From Branchipolynoe longqiensis (lineage: Eukaryota; Annelida; Polychaeta; Phyllodocida; Polynoidae): a DNA stretch of 64,000 bases. Below are positions 1 to 9,880 of the stretch, piece after piece (within the stretch, counting starts at the first letter, position 1; each line of letters begins with the position of its first letter). Below the pieces are notes generated by a model. That model did not search any database and was not told the DNA's origin. It saw only the letters and a list, made by a program, of their open reading frames with translations. The translations under genes and the position numbers were made by a program. Location: the NCBI GenBank assembly GCA_030323885.1, contig CM059198.1:79615911-79679910 (forward strand). Reading direction: 5' to 3'.

Positions 1-100
1 GGAAGTCAGAAAGCATCTGGACACTACCGGCCCAATAAAAAAACTTAAAATCAAAAACAACCAAGACCCATGGGTAACCCCAGAATTAATCAACCTAATT

Positions 101-958
101 ATGGACAAATATAAAACAGGCAAATTAGCCAAAGCAAGCGAGCAACTACTAGACATAGAAAACTACCACAAAGCAAGAAATCGTAGCCAGAAATCAGTGA
201 GAAAAACCAAAAGACGGTACATTGTCAAACAAGACCAGCAATGGGGAAAAAACTCACACAAATTCTGGAACAATGTGAAAATACTAATACCAAATAATAA
301 AAATAAAGAATGGATTACCCTTTACAACAACGAGGGGGTGGAAATCAGCAACAACGATACTGCTAATATAATGAACAAACATTTTTCAACCATAGGCAAT
401 AGACTATCCAAACAATTCAACACAAACTGGACCACGAAAGCGCAACAATTAAACACAGACATTGGAGATTGCACAACCACAATAAAAGAGATAAGTGAGC
501 TCATAAAATCAATTGATTGCAACAAGCCTTCGGGCATTGAAAATACCTCGAGTATAGTATTGAAAGATGCATTCGGATGCATCCCAGATGTTATATGTGA
601 GCTATACAACAAATCGTTCACAGAAGGAACTTATGTGGACTGCTGGAAACTAGCCAAAGTAACACCGCTCCACAAAGGAGGGGATAAACAGGTACTGGGA
701 AACTATAGACTGATCTCCATACTCCCACTGCCTGGTAAGCTAATGGAAAAAATAATGCATAGACATATTATGGACCACCTAAACAAACACAAAATATTAA
801 ACAGTAAACAGGGCGGTTTCAGAAAATACCACTCGACAATAAAAACAATTGCTAACTTAATAACTGATATTGCAAACAGTATCAATAAAAAGAACCTAGC
901 GGTGCAGCGTTCATTGACTTCAGCAAAGCGTTTCACATGGTGGAGCACCCTATCCTAA
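101..958 (+). pseudogene. LINE reverse transcriptase, N-terminal part
   Basis: This frame holds the region between endonuclease and RT plus the RT fingers. There is a basic stretch near the start (KSVRKTKRRY), then an N-terminal RT region, then KPSGIENTSS, WKLAKVTPLHKGG and NYRLISILPLPGKLMEKIM. These are the usual blocks RT-0 to RT-2 of CR1/Jockey-type LINEs. In intact relatives the third block reads YRPIS; here it is YRLIS. The frame is lost near 930, where the palm continues in another frame that begins before this one stops. The endonuclease would lie off the left edge. The protein would act in target-primed reverse transcription. This copy cannot make it. Confidence 0.85.
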
Positions 959-1440
959 GGAGCAAACTAACCCAAATGGGAATAACGGGAGTAACAGGAA
1001 AATGGCTAGCGAGCTATCTAGAAAACAGAAAGCAATGCACCACAGTAAATGGATCCATATCCAATGAGGAAAAGATAACTTGCGGAGTACCCCAAGGGTC
1101 AGTCCTTGGGCCACTTCTCTTCTTCATATATATTAACGATCTAAACAACTGGCTAGAAATTGAAAACATCCAACTATATGCAGATGACACCGTGGTATAT
1201 GCTGCAGGCAAAACAACCGAAGAAATAGAAATGAAACTGAATCTAACACTAACAAAACTAATCGAGTGGTGCCAACTAAATAGGATAACCATAAACAACA
1301 GCAAGTCAAAAACAGTACTATTTGGTACCAGGCTAACAAGTAATGAGAAAATAAAGTGTCTTATGGGGAAACACCGAACTAGAACAAGTAGACAACTACC
1401 GATATCTGGGAGTGGATCTAGACAGACACCTAAATTATGA
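937..1440 (+). pseudogene. LINE reverse transcriptase, catalytic palm
   Basis: This continues the same RT after a frameshift. It contains CGVPQGSVLGPLLFFIYIND (block 4) and, about 30 residues later, LYADDTVVYA, the catalytic YADD motif with both aspartates. Then come EWCQLNRITINNSKSKTVLF (thumb side). The frame is lost again near 1375, after which the last residues are out of register with the following segment. The catalytic residues are intact, so decay is by indels rather than loss of active-site codons. Confidence 0.9.
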
Positions 1441-1963
1441 CCTCTGCATAACAAATACTATCAAAAAAGTAAACCATAAAATATGGCTACTGGCTAAACT
1501 GAGATACTACATGACTGAAAGCATGGCAATTCAAATATATAAAGGCATGATCCTCCCCTACTTTGACTATGGCGATGTAGTATACATGGGAGGAAATACA
1601 AAACTATTAAACAAACTACAGGTGCTACAAAATAGAGCCCTCAAGGTATGCCTTCAGGTGAACAAAAGATATCCCACAATCGAATTACACAAAAAATGCA
1701 ATGCAACACTACTAACAAGTAGAAGGGAAACGCACCTCAAAATACTGGCACACCATTACACCACAAAACCAGGCTACACAGCAACCCCCCGTAGGGACAC
1801 CAGGCAAATGGCAGCCCCAGTGCTACTGACAGCAATAAGTAACACCAAAATGTATGAGAGAAGTGTGTTTGCCATGGCGGCACATGCCTGGAATAATCAA
1901 CCCACACAACAACGGGCAATCAAAAGCATGGACCACTATAAAAGGTCCTTAAAGAAAACATAA
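1412..1963 (+). pseudogene. LINE reverse transcriptase, C-terminal part
   Basis: This is the C-terminal region after the RT palm. It starts at the block that normally reads YLG..LD and continues with VNHKIWLLAKLRYYMT, ILPYFDYGDVVY and LQNRALKVCL. These short motifs recur in the two related copies at 3187-4220 and 10339-10955, which confirms one family. The frame ends at 1963, and noncoding 3' sequence follows to the A-rich tail. No RNase H domain is present, unlike the other LINE family in the window. Confidence 0.85.
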
Positions 1964-2663
1964 TACACAACCACCTACTGAAGAAACAATATCTCACCTT
2001 ATCTTGGGCGCAGTCACTGCTTGCTGTGTTCTGGCACAAAAAGCAAAAGACCGGCCAGAAAAGATGGTAGATATTACAAATACGGAAACTAGCCCTACTA
2101 AGTACTAAGGAATTCGAAATGACTATCACCATAGGGCGCAGTCCATCTGGGTATGTGTACTGGCACAAACCAAAGCAGACCAGGCAGGCCACGGTCATGC
2201 ATCCGACATATCCCTGAATTACGAAATGGCTACACCATACATAACACAGCCATCCCACCTAGTCGCAGTCCTGAAGGGTCCAGGGGGAGTAGTTCTGGCA
2301 CTCTGTGGTACTATCTAAGGACAGGGCATTGGGTGAAAGGATGCTGTAAAAACCTCAATGGGATGGGATCCTCTCCACAGGCCTGTATGTCATCTGCGAG
2401 GATGTACATAGTAGGCTAAGTTATCATATACAGGTTAGGAAAAAACTTGAAAATTAAAAAAAAAAAACTAATATAGAAACTACTAACACCCAAAACCGCA
2501 AAGGTTGGCCCGAGAAAGATCAGGTAAAGACTCCTGGGTGCGGGACCAGACCAATCCAGTATCACAGCTGTCCAGCGTTGAAAACAAGCAGCCTCACGGG
2601 AGCTTATACGTTATGGGCAGAATAAAAAACTTGTCACAAAAAAAAAAAAAAGAAAAAAAAAAT
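1964..2663 (+). other. 3' untranslated region and A-rich tail of LINE copy 1
   Basis: No protein is supported here; the short frames are not conserved. The final stretch before the tail (GCTTATA..TATGG..AG.ATAAA) is repeated at about 4160-4195 in copy 2. The tail at 2633-2662 is nearly pure A with one G. Confidence 0.75.
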
Positions 2664-2890
2664 TAAACTTGTATCTTGTTATAATCAGACTGCAACTGCC
2701 TACACAATATGTTTGAAATGCCTCTGTAAGTGGCCCAATCTTGTCTTGATCCGCGAGAGTGAAATCCATATTGGCGAAAACAATCTGCGCTTCCTCGCCA
2801 GTGACATGAAGAAAGATGCAGCATTGCACTCATTCTGTCTTCATTACGACACCTGCAGCAGTAGCGCATATGTTGTATGCTCTGATCCAT
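2664..2890 (-). pseudogene. Gypsy family A gag, N-terminal fragment
   Basis: Residues such as LHVTGEEAQIVFANMDF and LTEAFQTYCVGSCSLIITRY match the start of Gag in copies A2, A3 and A4. Gag forms the retrotransposon particle in the cytoplasm. The fragment stops at the junction with the LINE A-tail at 2663, and the first codons are in a different frame from the rest. Confidence 0.8.
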
Positions 2891-2993
2891 GTTTTACAGT
2901 TTGATCTTGCGTTGTTGCTGAGGACAAGCTGACCAGGCGGCCGCAAATGCGGTAGTGTATTAGCGGGCGGCATTCTTCCTCATCTGACACCAT

Positions 2994-3183
2994 GTGAAAC
3001 TACAACGTCTGAACACTTTGACTTCTGGATACTGAATGGGTTATTCACACCCAGGGCTTGCTGAACCCGCCGGCTAAACTTTCCATGATGTCATCTCATT
3101 TACATAATCCTTTGTCTCAAACCTCTGCATCTCATTATCATATATTAGCCACATGCCTATACATCTATTACGCATATATCACA
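2994..3183 (-). repeat. LTR of Gypsy copy A1
   Basis: Read on the minus strand it starts TGTGATATATGCG and ends GTTTCAC, the same ends as the paired LTRs of copy A4. The primer-binding site TGGTGTCAGA lies one base inward. It carries the shared core about GAAGTCAAAGTGTTCAGAC and the polyadenylation region near the end. Confidence 0.88.
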
Positions 3184-3186
3184 ATA

Positions 3187-4220
3187 GCCATCCATTGCCA
3201 GTTGGTTCACAAAATAACCATCAACACAAGCAAATCAAAAACAGTACTCTTCTCGCATAAACAAATGCCAGAAAGAAAACTACACTGTACGTTAGGAAAC
3301 CAAACATTAGAAAATGTAGATCATTACAAATACCTAGGCCTTGAGTTGGACAGCCAATTAAACAACAAGCTATGTATAAATAAAATTATCCAGAAAGTAA
3401 ACCACAAACTGTGGCTATTTGCAAAGCAAAGAAACTACATAACACAAGAAATGTCAATGAAAATCTTCTAAGGCACCGTGCTCCCCTATTTTGACTATGG
3501 AGATGTAAACTACATGGTTGCGAGAAAAGAACCACTAATACAAACTGCAAATACTGCAGAACAGAGCCCTAAAAATCTGTCTAAGAGTAGACAAGCTGCA
3601 CCCCACCTATGACATACACAAAAGAACCAAAGTGAACTTACTAGAAACTAGGAGAATAATTCATTTGAAAACATTAGCATATAGCTATAGTCAAAACAAT
3701 AAACTCCTAACAAAACCACAAAGGGCTACTAGAGCAAATAATGAATTGAAGCAGACCAGAAGCCAAATAAAAGCTCATGAGAGAAGCATGCTGGAAATGG
3801 CTGCCATGGTGTGGAATGCCCAAACGGTAAAGGAAGACAAATTCCTGACCTAAAAATGTATCTGTGCAAATTAGGCTAGGAAACCCCCACTAAGCTGCAC
3901 TGCAAATGGGCATGTGATATGTCATGGCCCACCAACACACCACATAGCTATGCACAAGCCTATGTAAAGAGGCTAGTCTAGTAATAAAAGTAGAACACAA
4001 TCAAATACATATAAGCCAAGAAAATCCAAAAAAACTAACATAGGCTACTAACCATACCAACCAATTATCTATAATCAAATAACTTATCAGCAGCTACTGT
4101 GTGGTAAGATAACACCAACACTACAACTGGCCAGAATTGAAAACAAGCCTGGGTATGCAGGCTTATATGCTATGGATAGTATAAATACAGCCTCAATAAA
4201 AACTTCTTTTTAAAAAAAAT
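3187..4220 (+). mobile_element. CR1/Jockey-like LINE, copy 2, 5'-truncated
   Basis: A second copy of the family at 1-2663, truncated at its 5' end inside the RT. It starts right at the outer end of the A1 LTR and ends in a short T/A-rich tail near 4205-4220. Coding similarity runs from ITINTSKSKTVLF to WNAQ, in two frames with stops. The 3' untranslated part shares a short stretch with copy 1 just before the tail. Confidence 0.85.
3205..3855 (+). pseudogene. LINE reverse transcriptase C-terminal fragment
   Basis: The first frame gives ITINTSKSKTVLF, NVDHYKYLGLELDSQL and KVNHKLWLFAKQRNYIT. It stops at 3471. The rest (LETRRIIHLKTLAYSYSQ, ERSMLEMAAMVWNAQ) lies in another frame at 3632-3853. The YADD palm is missing because the 5' truncation lies downstream of it. 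This copy has no enzymatic potential. Confidence 0.82.
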
Positions 4221-4287
4221 GGGCTTTTGTTTGTTTTATTTTATTTTAGATGACATCCGTTTCTATGAAAATGTTTGTAAGTATATG

Positions 4288-4847
4288 TGCTCTGTAGACC
4301 CCGCTTAAGGACGACACAAGAACGGGTGTGGATAATACAGTTTATTACTACCACTCTGAATACCGTATCTGGCTGGCATAACCGCCGAATCAACTAAACA
4401 AACAAATCTTTCTCTCGGGTGAGCTGACCGGCGCGCAGGCCAGGGGCGTATCAGGTGGGCGCCGGGCCGGCCGAGCGCCTTGGATATATACGACTACTTG
4501 CGCGCCGCCTAGCAAGCTGCTGGCGCAAAATGCGTAGCACGAAGCCGGCGCGTTCGAAACGCCCCGAATATGACCAGCTCATAAATACATTCGTCAAGGC
4601 CCGCGAGTGCCTACACCAGTATATGCTCATATATACTACCTATAATATATTATGGGAATATAAACAAGGACACTATATCTATCTTCAGTTCCCCATATAA
4701 TAGTATATCCACTGTATGCTATCTAACTGACTCTGTTTAGTACAGCATTCGCCACACTGGCGCCACCTGTGAGGGGCTCTAAGCACTGTATTCCAGCTGC
4801 GTCTGGCCGTTATCGCCTATAGACCCGTCGGGACGGTCAAATTTACA
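4288..4847 (-). repeat. Solo LTR with 4-base target duplication
   Basis: On the minus strand the segment begins TGTAAATTTGACCG and ends GTCTACAGAGCA, so it has TG...CA termini. It is flanked on the + strand by TATG at 4284-4287 and again at 4848-4851 (or ATATG/ATATG if the end is placed one base differently). An AATAAA polyadenylation signal lies on the minus strand at about 4340. The middle is GC-rich. There is no primer site or coding part beside it, so this looks like LTR-LTR recombination of an element different from family A. Confidence 0.7.
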
Positions 4848-5017
4848 TATGAAAGATACTATTCTTCTTATTATTATTATTATATGAAATAGTATTATTA
4901 GTAATAGAAGAAGAAGTAGTAGTAGTTTAAATTCCTCTTCCTCAGTCAATTTTGGTTTCAGTCAGCAACTGATCTAGCTGAATCTCCATAGGCAGCAGTG
5001 CAACTCGAGTGCAGATA

Positions 5018-5640
5018 TCACACTGATTGGCTTTTGTGGGATAGTTCATCACATTTGACCTCAAAGTCTCCATGAGGAAAGAGGAATGAGTGGAGCTGTT
5101 CCTTCAGGAACTTGTTTAACTTTTCCAGTTGTGCGCCATTCAAATACACCCCCTGCTTGCAGGGTGTTAGCGCCATACTCTCCACAGGCTTCATGTTTTC
5201 TGAACTGGAAACAAACCATATATGAAAGTCAATCCGGGAACTGTTGTGTCGAATCACTCCAAACACACCACATCCAAAGTTAACGTGCAAGCCCCCAAAA
5301 CGTATTTCTGTTTTAGCTGTTTTGAGGGCTCTGATCATGTCATCTATGCTCTCAAGCAAGATGCCAATAGCGTTTTTGTCCAAGTCCATAAAATATTGAT
5401 TGCTGCTCGTCAACAGAATTCCACCATCTGGATTAACTGTTTCTGCTGGTGACATTGCCTCCCCCTGGGTGTCAAACCGCTTGACACCTGCTGCTGTAAA
5501 GTCATCGGCTCCAGAACAAGTCCAGAGGTCGATCTTTATACCAAGGTTTGCTCCAGCTCGTCTCACGCACTCCACAAATACTTAATTCCCCAGCAGCAGG
5601 TTGTCGTCATCAAAATGCGAAATATCAATTCCTCGAGGAA
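5018..5640 (-). CDS. Unassigned protein with possible PC4-like C-terminal domain
   Basis: The longest clean stretch is 185 codons (5575-5018), with upstream similarity of style (SHFDDDNLLLGN) in the same frame but separated by one TAA near 5582. The C-terminal half contains KTEIRFGGLHVNFG, RIDFHIWFV, then SSENMKP and GVYLNGAQLEKLNKFLKEQL. That order of beta strands followed by a G.xLN..Q..xL helix resembles the ssDNA-binding fold of transcription coactivator PC4/SUB1. This is pattern resemblance only; I cannot score it. Codon composition is unlike the nearby retroelements, and no RT, integrase or recombinase motif is present. It could be an old host exon, a domesticated gene or part of an unrecognised mobile element. 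Confidence 0.4.
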
Positions 5641-5762
5641 TAAGTAAGAACGAAGCGATCTTGCATTGTTTCTTACTTCCCATTAACTTAGCAGTCGGCC
5701 TCCTCTTCCTCCTCCTCCTTCTTCTTCTTCAACTCAATGTTTCTAAACATAAAGGAAGAAAC

Positions 5763-6008
5763 TCAATTCTCAAGTATAGAGAGGAAGGGGGAGGGGGGAA
5801 TGATAATTGTTAGTTCTCCCTCCTCTTCCTCTTCTTCCATCCCTTCACTATCTGAGGAGAAGTACATACACGTTCTCTTGAGTTTGATAGGCTTCGGGAT
5901 CACGACTGACATATCTTGTGCTGGCGCTGCTGACATCGCTGTAGATATGGGAATCGTTTTCAGATGCTTCAGAATTCCGCAAGAACATGATAAAAGGTGA
6001 ACTGACAA
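5763..6008 (-). CDS. Small acidic reading frame upstream of the PC4-like frame
   Basis: This 81-codon frame contains PKPIKLKRTCMYFSSDSEG followed by an acidic run (MEEEEEEGE) and a hydrophobic, proline-rich end. A Ser/acid-rich segment before the folded domain is also how PC4/SUB1 proteins are built, so it could be a 5' part of the 5018-5640 gene, but the frames do not join without a splice or shift. A second frame from an ATG at about 5993 is also open for about 46 codons. A TATA-like sequence lies about 30 bases upstream of the likely 5' end. I cannot decide which frame, if either, is used. Confidence 0.3.
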   Translation of the reverse strand: MSVHLLSCSCGILKHLKTIPISTAMSAAPAQDMSVVIPKPIKLKRTCMYFSSDSEGMEEEEEEGELTIIIPPSPFLSILEN

Positions 6009-6029
6009 GAGACAGGTTGAGATCAGCAG

Positions 6030-6040
6030 CCTTTATATGC
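6030..6040 (-). promoter_or_regulatory. TATA-box-like sequence
   Basis: Minus-strand GCATATAAAGG sits about 35-45 bases upstream of the ATG at about 5993. An initiator-like CTCA lies about 20 bases downstream of it. The placement fits a start of transcription for the minus-strand frames below 6008. Confidence 0.35.
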
Positions 6041-6276
6041 TGCGTCAGATGCGGTGATATGGAGATGAGGAGTATTCAAATCAGATGGAGGGGGTGTCTT
6101 ATGGGGGTTGGGTAGAGATGGGTGAATATGTGGGAGTGAAGGTGGAAAGGAGTGAGGGTCGTTCAACTCATTATCATTTACCATCACACTTTTGCATCTG
6201 AAGAATGCTCACTTCCAATGCATTGCATATGAAATTAAATGTGCATGCTTAAAGGCCAATGAGATCTCCTTCAAAA

Positions 6277-6630
6277 CTAGCTTTTATTTGCTAGTACAAT
6301 ACAGGAAAAGTATCTACGCACATAGTTAAGAGCACAACAAATTAGATTATTATATTGAAAAGTGTCTGTCAGTTGTGGAAAATAGACACCACTAGTTCTA
6401 TCAAAAACCCCAATTCCATCACAACAAACTGTGATATGGATGCTTGCATCTAATTGATCACTTGCAACAGCAGAAGCAGCAGCAGTAGTAGCAGCAACAG
6501 GGGGGATTGACTGAATATGTGAATAAGAATGATATAAAATGATGTAATCGATATTGTGATTCTTTATTAATTGTTCAAAATCCTGCAATGCTGTAAGCAA
6601 GGGAAGAAGTTCTTCAGGTAGAGAATATGA
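6277..6630 (-). CDS. Unassigned reading frame with alanine-rich linker
   Basis: The open stretch runs about 119 codons from after a TGA near 6634 to the stop at 6277, with no ATG near the start. It reads as PEELLPLLTALQDFEQLIKN, then NIDYIILYHSYSHIQS, then an Ala/Thr-rich linker (ATTAAASAVASD) encoded by a GCA/GCT-type triplet run. It ends with a beta-like part (ITVCCDGIGVFDRTSGVYFP). I do not recognise the family. It lies 270 bases upstream of the acidic frame on the same strand and may be an internal exon. Confidence 0.3.
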   Translation of the reverse strand, partial: SYSLPEELLPLLTALQDFEQLIKNHNIDYIILYHSYSHIQSIPPVAATTAAASAVASDQLDASIHITVCCDGIGVFDRTSGVYFPQLTDTFQYNNLICCALNYVRRYFSCIVLANKS

Positions 6631-6927
6631 TATTCATTCAAAGGAATTCGAAAACTTTGTATATTCCTATATCTTGTTAAATCCTCCATCAATATGTGAT
6701 TGGTGTCACTCAAAATACATTGTCTACCATCTAATGAAGAATTCATTATTATTATTATCTACACTAAAGTTAAAATGAAGTTAAAGAAAACACTCCGGTG
6801 GCTCTCGAATCATGAAGATGACTGGAGTTTGACGACAAAGAAAGGTAAAAGGAGTGTACTTGGAGTTTGACTGGATTGATGACGTCATAAATCCAGTCAA
6901 AAAGGTTGAAAAGTTCATCTGGAGATT

Positions 6928-7108
6928 GCATGTATGCATCCTTGCATGGTGGGCATCTGTTTTCTGTTGCACTCATAGTACTCATTTGACCTTTTCCAGA
7001 TGAACTCTTTGCTTTCTAGTCATCTGTTTTTTGTTTAACTCATCCAGTCAAAAATGTCAAATGAGTTCAACAGAAAACAGATGTCCACTTTGCAAGAATG
7101 CATACATG
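6928..7108. repeat. Inverted repeat (foldback) centred near 7023
   Basis: The left arm (about 6928-6990) read in reverse complement matches the right arm (about 7056-7108): GTCAAATGAGT.C..., then CAACAGAAAACAGATG, then GCA..ATGCATACATG. A further degraded copy of the same motif lies at 7145-7200, and part of the left arm is repeated at 7021-7045. It may be a small foldback element. Confidence 0.6.
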
Positions 7109-7337
7109 CGATGTCGATGTCTGGAAAAGGTCAACTGAGGACTATGAGTTCAACAAAAACAGTTGCCCACTATGCAAAAATGCAAACATGCAAAGGTCAA
7201 CAAAAGGTCAAAAACCTGAACGATGATGTCATCAAACCAGTCAAACATGGTCAAAATGGTCGAAGAGGTCAACTAAGTTCATTGTCCCGCGTCGGACCTC
7301 TGACGTGGGACGAGTATGTATGTGGTCCTCTATACTA

Positions 7338-7545
7338 CTCATGCGGCTTATTAACGGGCATTTGCCTGTTGCAGAAAGGCAGATTGTGGGCACGTACATG
7401 TGGCTTATTAACGGACATTTACCTGTTGCAGGAAGGCGGATCCTGGGGATGCACATGTGGCTTATTAACGGACATTTACCTGTTGCAGGAAGGCGGATCG
7501 TGGGGATGCACATGTGGCTTATTAACGGACACGGACCTATTTTCG
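7338..7545 (+). repeat. 57-base tandem repeat, about 3.5 copies
   Basis: The unit starts TGTGGCTTATTAACGGACAT and continues with a block ending AAGGCGGATC.TGGGGATGCACA. 57 is divisible by three, so several frames stay open across it. The resulting peptides are a by-product, not evidence of a gene. Confidence 0.8.
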
Positions 7546-7559
7546 AGGAAACTTGGTGT

Positions 7560-8308
7560 TCAGTAACAACAGGGAGGAAAATAATTCAGACTCATTTGTG
7601 TACACCAAATCACCAAACTAGATATGTCACCCTGATGGGCGAGACTGATAGAATACTAGGAATGTGTGAGGTCATGGTCTATGGATATCGATACGTTCGT
7701 AAGATCTATTTTATGCATCAAATTGTTATGTTTGAAACATGAGAGCCTTTGGAATGACTATTATTAGTATTAATAGAGTGAAAGCAATTGCACATTCCAG
7801 ATGCGTGAGTGATTCAAATTTCACATTATAGTGATAAGGTGGTTAGTAATTGATGCCAGCGTTCAAAACATTAGTCCTTAAGCATGTTAAGAAGTGTTAC
7901 CATATCACCGCCCACAGTGTACTAGGAGAGAATGTGTCTCTTTGCACCTTAACATTTTTGTTATTTTTTGTTATTGATGTTTTATTGATCCTGTCCATAA
8001 CAAATAGGTTCATGATCGAACAGCTTTAGTAGTTGGTTTGTGGTTTACTGTATGTATGGTTTGTTAGTTATTTGCAAGAGTATTTATCTCAGTGCTACCT
8101 AGGACAGGCAGCATGCCATTATGGAGGGTCTCCATGCGATCGGCTTTTGTGGTCACCTACCAAATTTCAGTAAGAATTTGTTAGCGCTCAGGCATTTTCG
8201 CATCCGTGTCATGACTACATATTCGAGTCTGCACTCACAGGAATGGGGGACATCCGGGGTAGTTCATTTGTTGACACTAGATGGCGCATCGGTACCAGTG
8301 GTCCTAAA
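7560..8308. other. No gene seen
   Basis: AT-rich intron-like sequence without a convincing reading frame, splice-bounded exon or repeat that I can recognise. Confidence 0.6.
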
Positions 8309-8921
8309 CGGCCATTGACAATGCACTGAGTTCGCCGGTACGCGAGAGTGCAAAACGTTTACTTTATTCAAAATTAATAGAAATACAGAACCCTAACCTT
8401 ATAAATTTAATATAATCTATTCGTTGTATGTTTTCTATATGTATACCAAGCGGTTTGTCTCTAGGTGTTGTGGCTTTAGAGATATTTGACTTCTTCTGTA
8501 TGAAGTTTGTTCACGGCCATTGACAATGCACTGAGTTTGGCGGTACGCCCAGTGCAAAACGTTTACTTTATTCAAAATTAATAGAAATACAGAACCCTAA
8601 CCTTATAAATTTAATATAATCTATTCGTTGTATGTTTTCTATATGTATACCAAGCGATTTGTCTGTAGGTGTTGTGGTTTTAGAGATATTTGACTTCTTC
8701 TGTATGAAGATTGCTCACGGCCATTGACAATGCACTGAGTTTGGCGGTACGCCCAGTGCAAAACGTTTACTTTATTAAAAATTAATAGAAATACAGAACC
8801 CTAACCTTATAAAATTAATATTATCTATTTGTTGTATGTTTTCTATATGTATACCAACCGGTTTGTCTGTAGGTGTTGTGGTTTTAAAGATATTTGACTT
8901 CTTCTGTATGAAGATTGCTCA
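8309..8921. repeat. Tandem repeat of about 205 bases, three copies
   Basis: The phrase CGGCCATTGACAATGCACTG starts at 8309, 8514 and 8718, and a broken fourth start (TAGCCATTG) is at 8922. Each unit contains the same AT-rich stretch with AATACAGAACCCTAACC and ends GACTTCTTCTGTATGAAG. The copies are very similar, so the array is young or homogenised. Confidence 0.88.
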
Positions 8922-9004
8922 TAGCCATTGGGCTTGCAGTGTGACAGTGTGCCGAATAGGCCCACTCGTTCAGTGGAGACGCGAACGGCAGGAATTTGAA
9001 CTAA

Positions 9005-9340
9005 AAAGTCGGAGGTCCCCCATTGGGGAGTACCCCAAAGCAGCATAGTGGCAGTGACTCTCTTTGGAGTCAAGGTCAACAGTATTGCTGCTGTTTTTAA
9101 AAAGGGGGTCTCCTGTAGTCTTTTCATGGACACCTTTGTTTTGTACTACCGAGGTACTGGTATGAATGTCCTTGATGGACAGCTTTAATTGTGTATAAAT
9201 GGGATTCACAGATGGTTAGTTCTGAATGGATTCAGATTTTCCAAGGCCAAGAGAGTCTGCATGCACTTCTGCCAGTTGGCCTGAGTGCATGCGGACCTAG
9301 AGCTGACCCTCGATGGGGATCCCATAAAAGTTGTCAAGAA
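9005..9340 (+). pseudogene. RT fragment of RNase H LINE
   Basis: In one frame the sequence shows HWGVPQSSIVAVTLFGVKVN (the usual GVPQGS block), then CSLFMDTFVLYYRG, the catalytic block with MDTF where VDDF is expected. Then come HRWLVLNGFRFSKAKRVCMH, the thumb-side block. Stops interrupt it at about 9186 and 9285. One of the two catalytic aspartates is replaced by threonine, so the copy is inactive even apart from the stops. Confidence 0.75.
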
Positions 9341-9379
9341 ACCCTAAGCCTGGCAGTTGTTGCGGGAGTTTGCCAGGGC

Positions 9380-9880
9380 AAGAAATTTGGCATTCGCATG
9401 CCTGATCAGAGCAATATTTTTACGGCGGAAGCCCAAGCACTCCTTCTCGCATTGGAAGTCATTGAACTATCCAATTACACTAAATATGTCATATACAGCG
9501 ATTCATTTTCCTGCCTGCAAGCTGTTGCTTGGCTAAAAATGGACCACCCTTTCGTGGCAAAGGTCATTTAAAAAATGAACCAGCTGGCAACATATGGATA
9601 TGACATCCACTTGTGTTGGGTGCCTGGTCATGCCGACATCGAGGGAAACAAACAAGCTGCGAAGGAGGCTCTGAGCTGTGATGTTGAACCATGTCTGATA
9701 CCCCACTCTGATCTGAAACTACTAATAGCCACCCACATCAAATCCACATGGGAAAATGAGTGGGATGAAAGCATTAACAAATTGCATGAGATTGAACGGG
9801 CTGTGGGAAAACCAGCACATTCTCATGTAGGGGGTTGGTGGAATCAAGTGGTCATTAGCCGCTGCTGTATTGTCCACTGA
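9380..9880 (+). pseudogene. RNase H domain of LINE
   Basis: The acidic residues of RNase H can be seen in order: FTAEAQALLLALEV (Glu), VIYSDSFSCLQAV (Asp), and WVPGHADIEGNKQA (His and Asp). An in-frame TAA at 9569-9571 separates the second and third. RNase H removes the RNA strand during second-strand synthesis in I-type LINEs. After the domain the frame runs on to HEIERAVGKPAHSH and stops at 9880. Confidence 0.82.

Larger units (their letters stand above)
1..2663 (+). mobile_element. CR1/Jockey-like LINE, copy 1, cut by window start
   Basis: A non-LTR retrotransposon enters from the left edge and ends in an A-rich tail at about 2633-2662. Successive parts of its reverse transcriptase lie in three reading frames, so the copy is broken. 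A 3' untranslated region of about 700 bases follows the coding part. Its last stretch, just before the tail, is shared with the second copy at 3187-4220. The tail directly abuts a minus-strand Gypsy gag remnant at 2664, so the LINE inserted into that Gypsy copy. The RT blocks and A-rich tail fit the CR1/Jockey group. The exact clade is not assigned. Confidence 0.88.
2664..3183 (-). mobile_element. Gypsy family A, 5' remnant (copy A1)
   Basis: This is the 5' end of a minus-strand Gypsy element: LTR, primer-binding site and the start of gag. It is cut on the left by LINE copy 1 and on the right joins LINE copy 2. The same sequence order (LTR, TGGTGTCAGA, gag) occurs at 36200-36775 and 51357-51900, which identifies the family. 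Confidence 0.85.

Noticed and set aside
7054..7566. A 170-codon gene
   Set aside because: It spans half of an inverted repeat and a 57-base tandem repeat; nothing in it looks like a protein domain.
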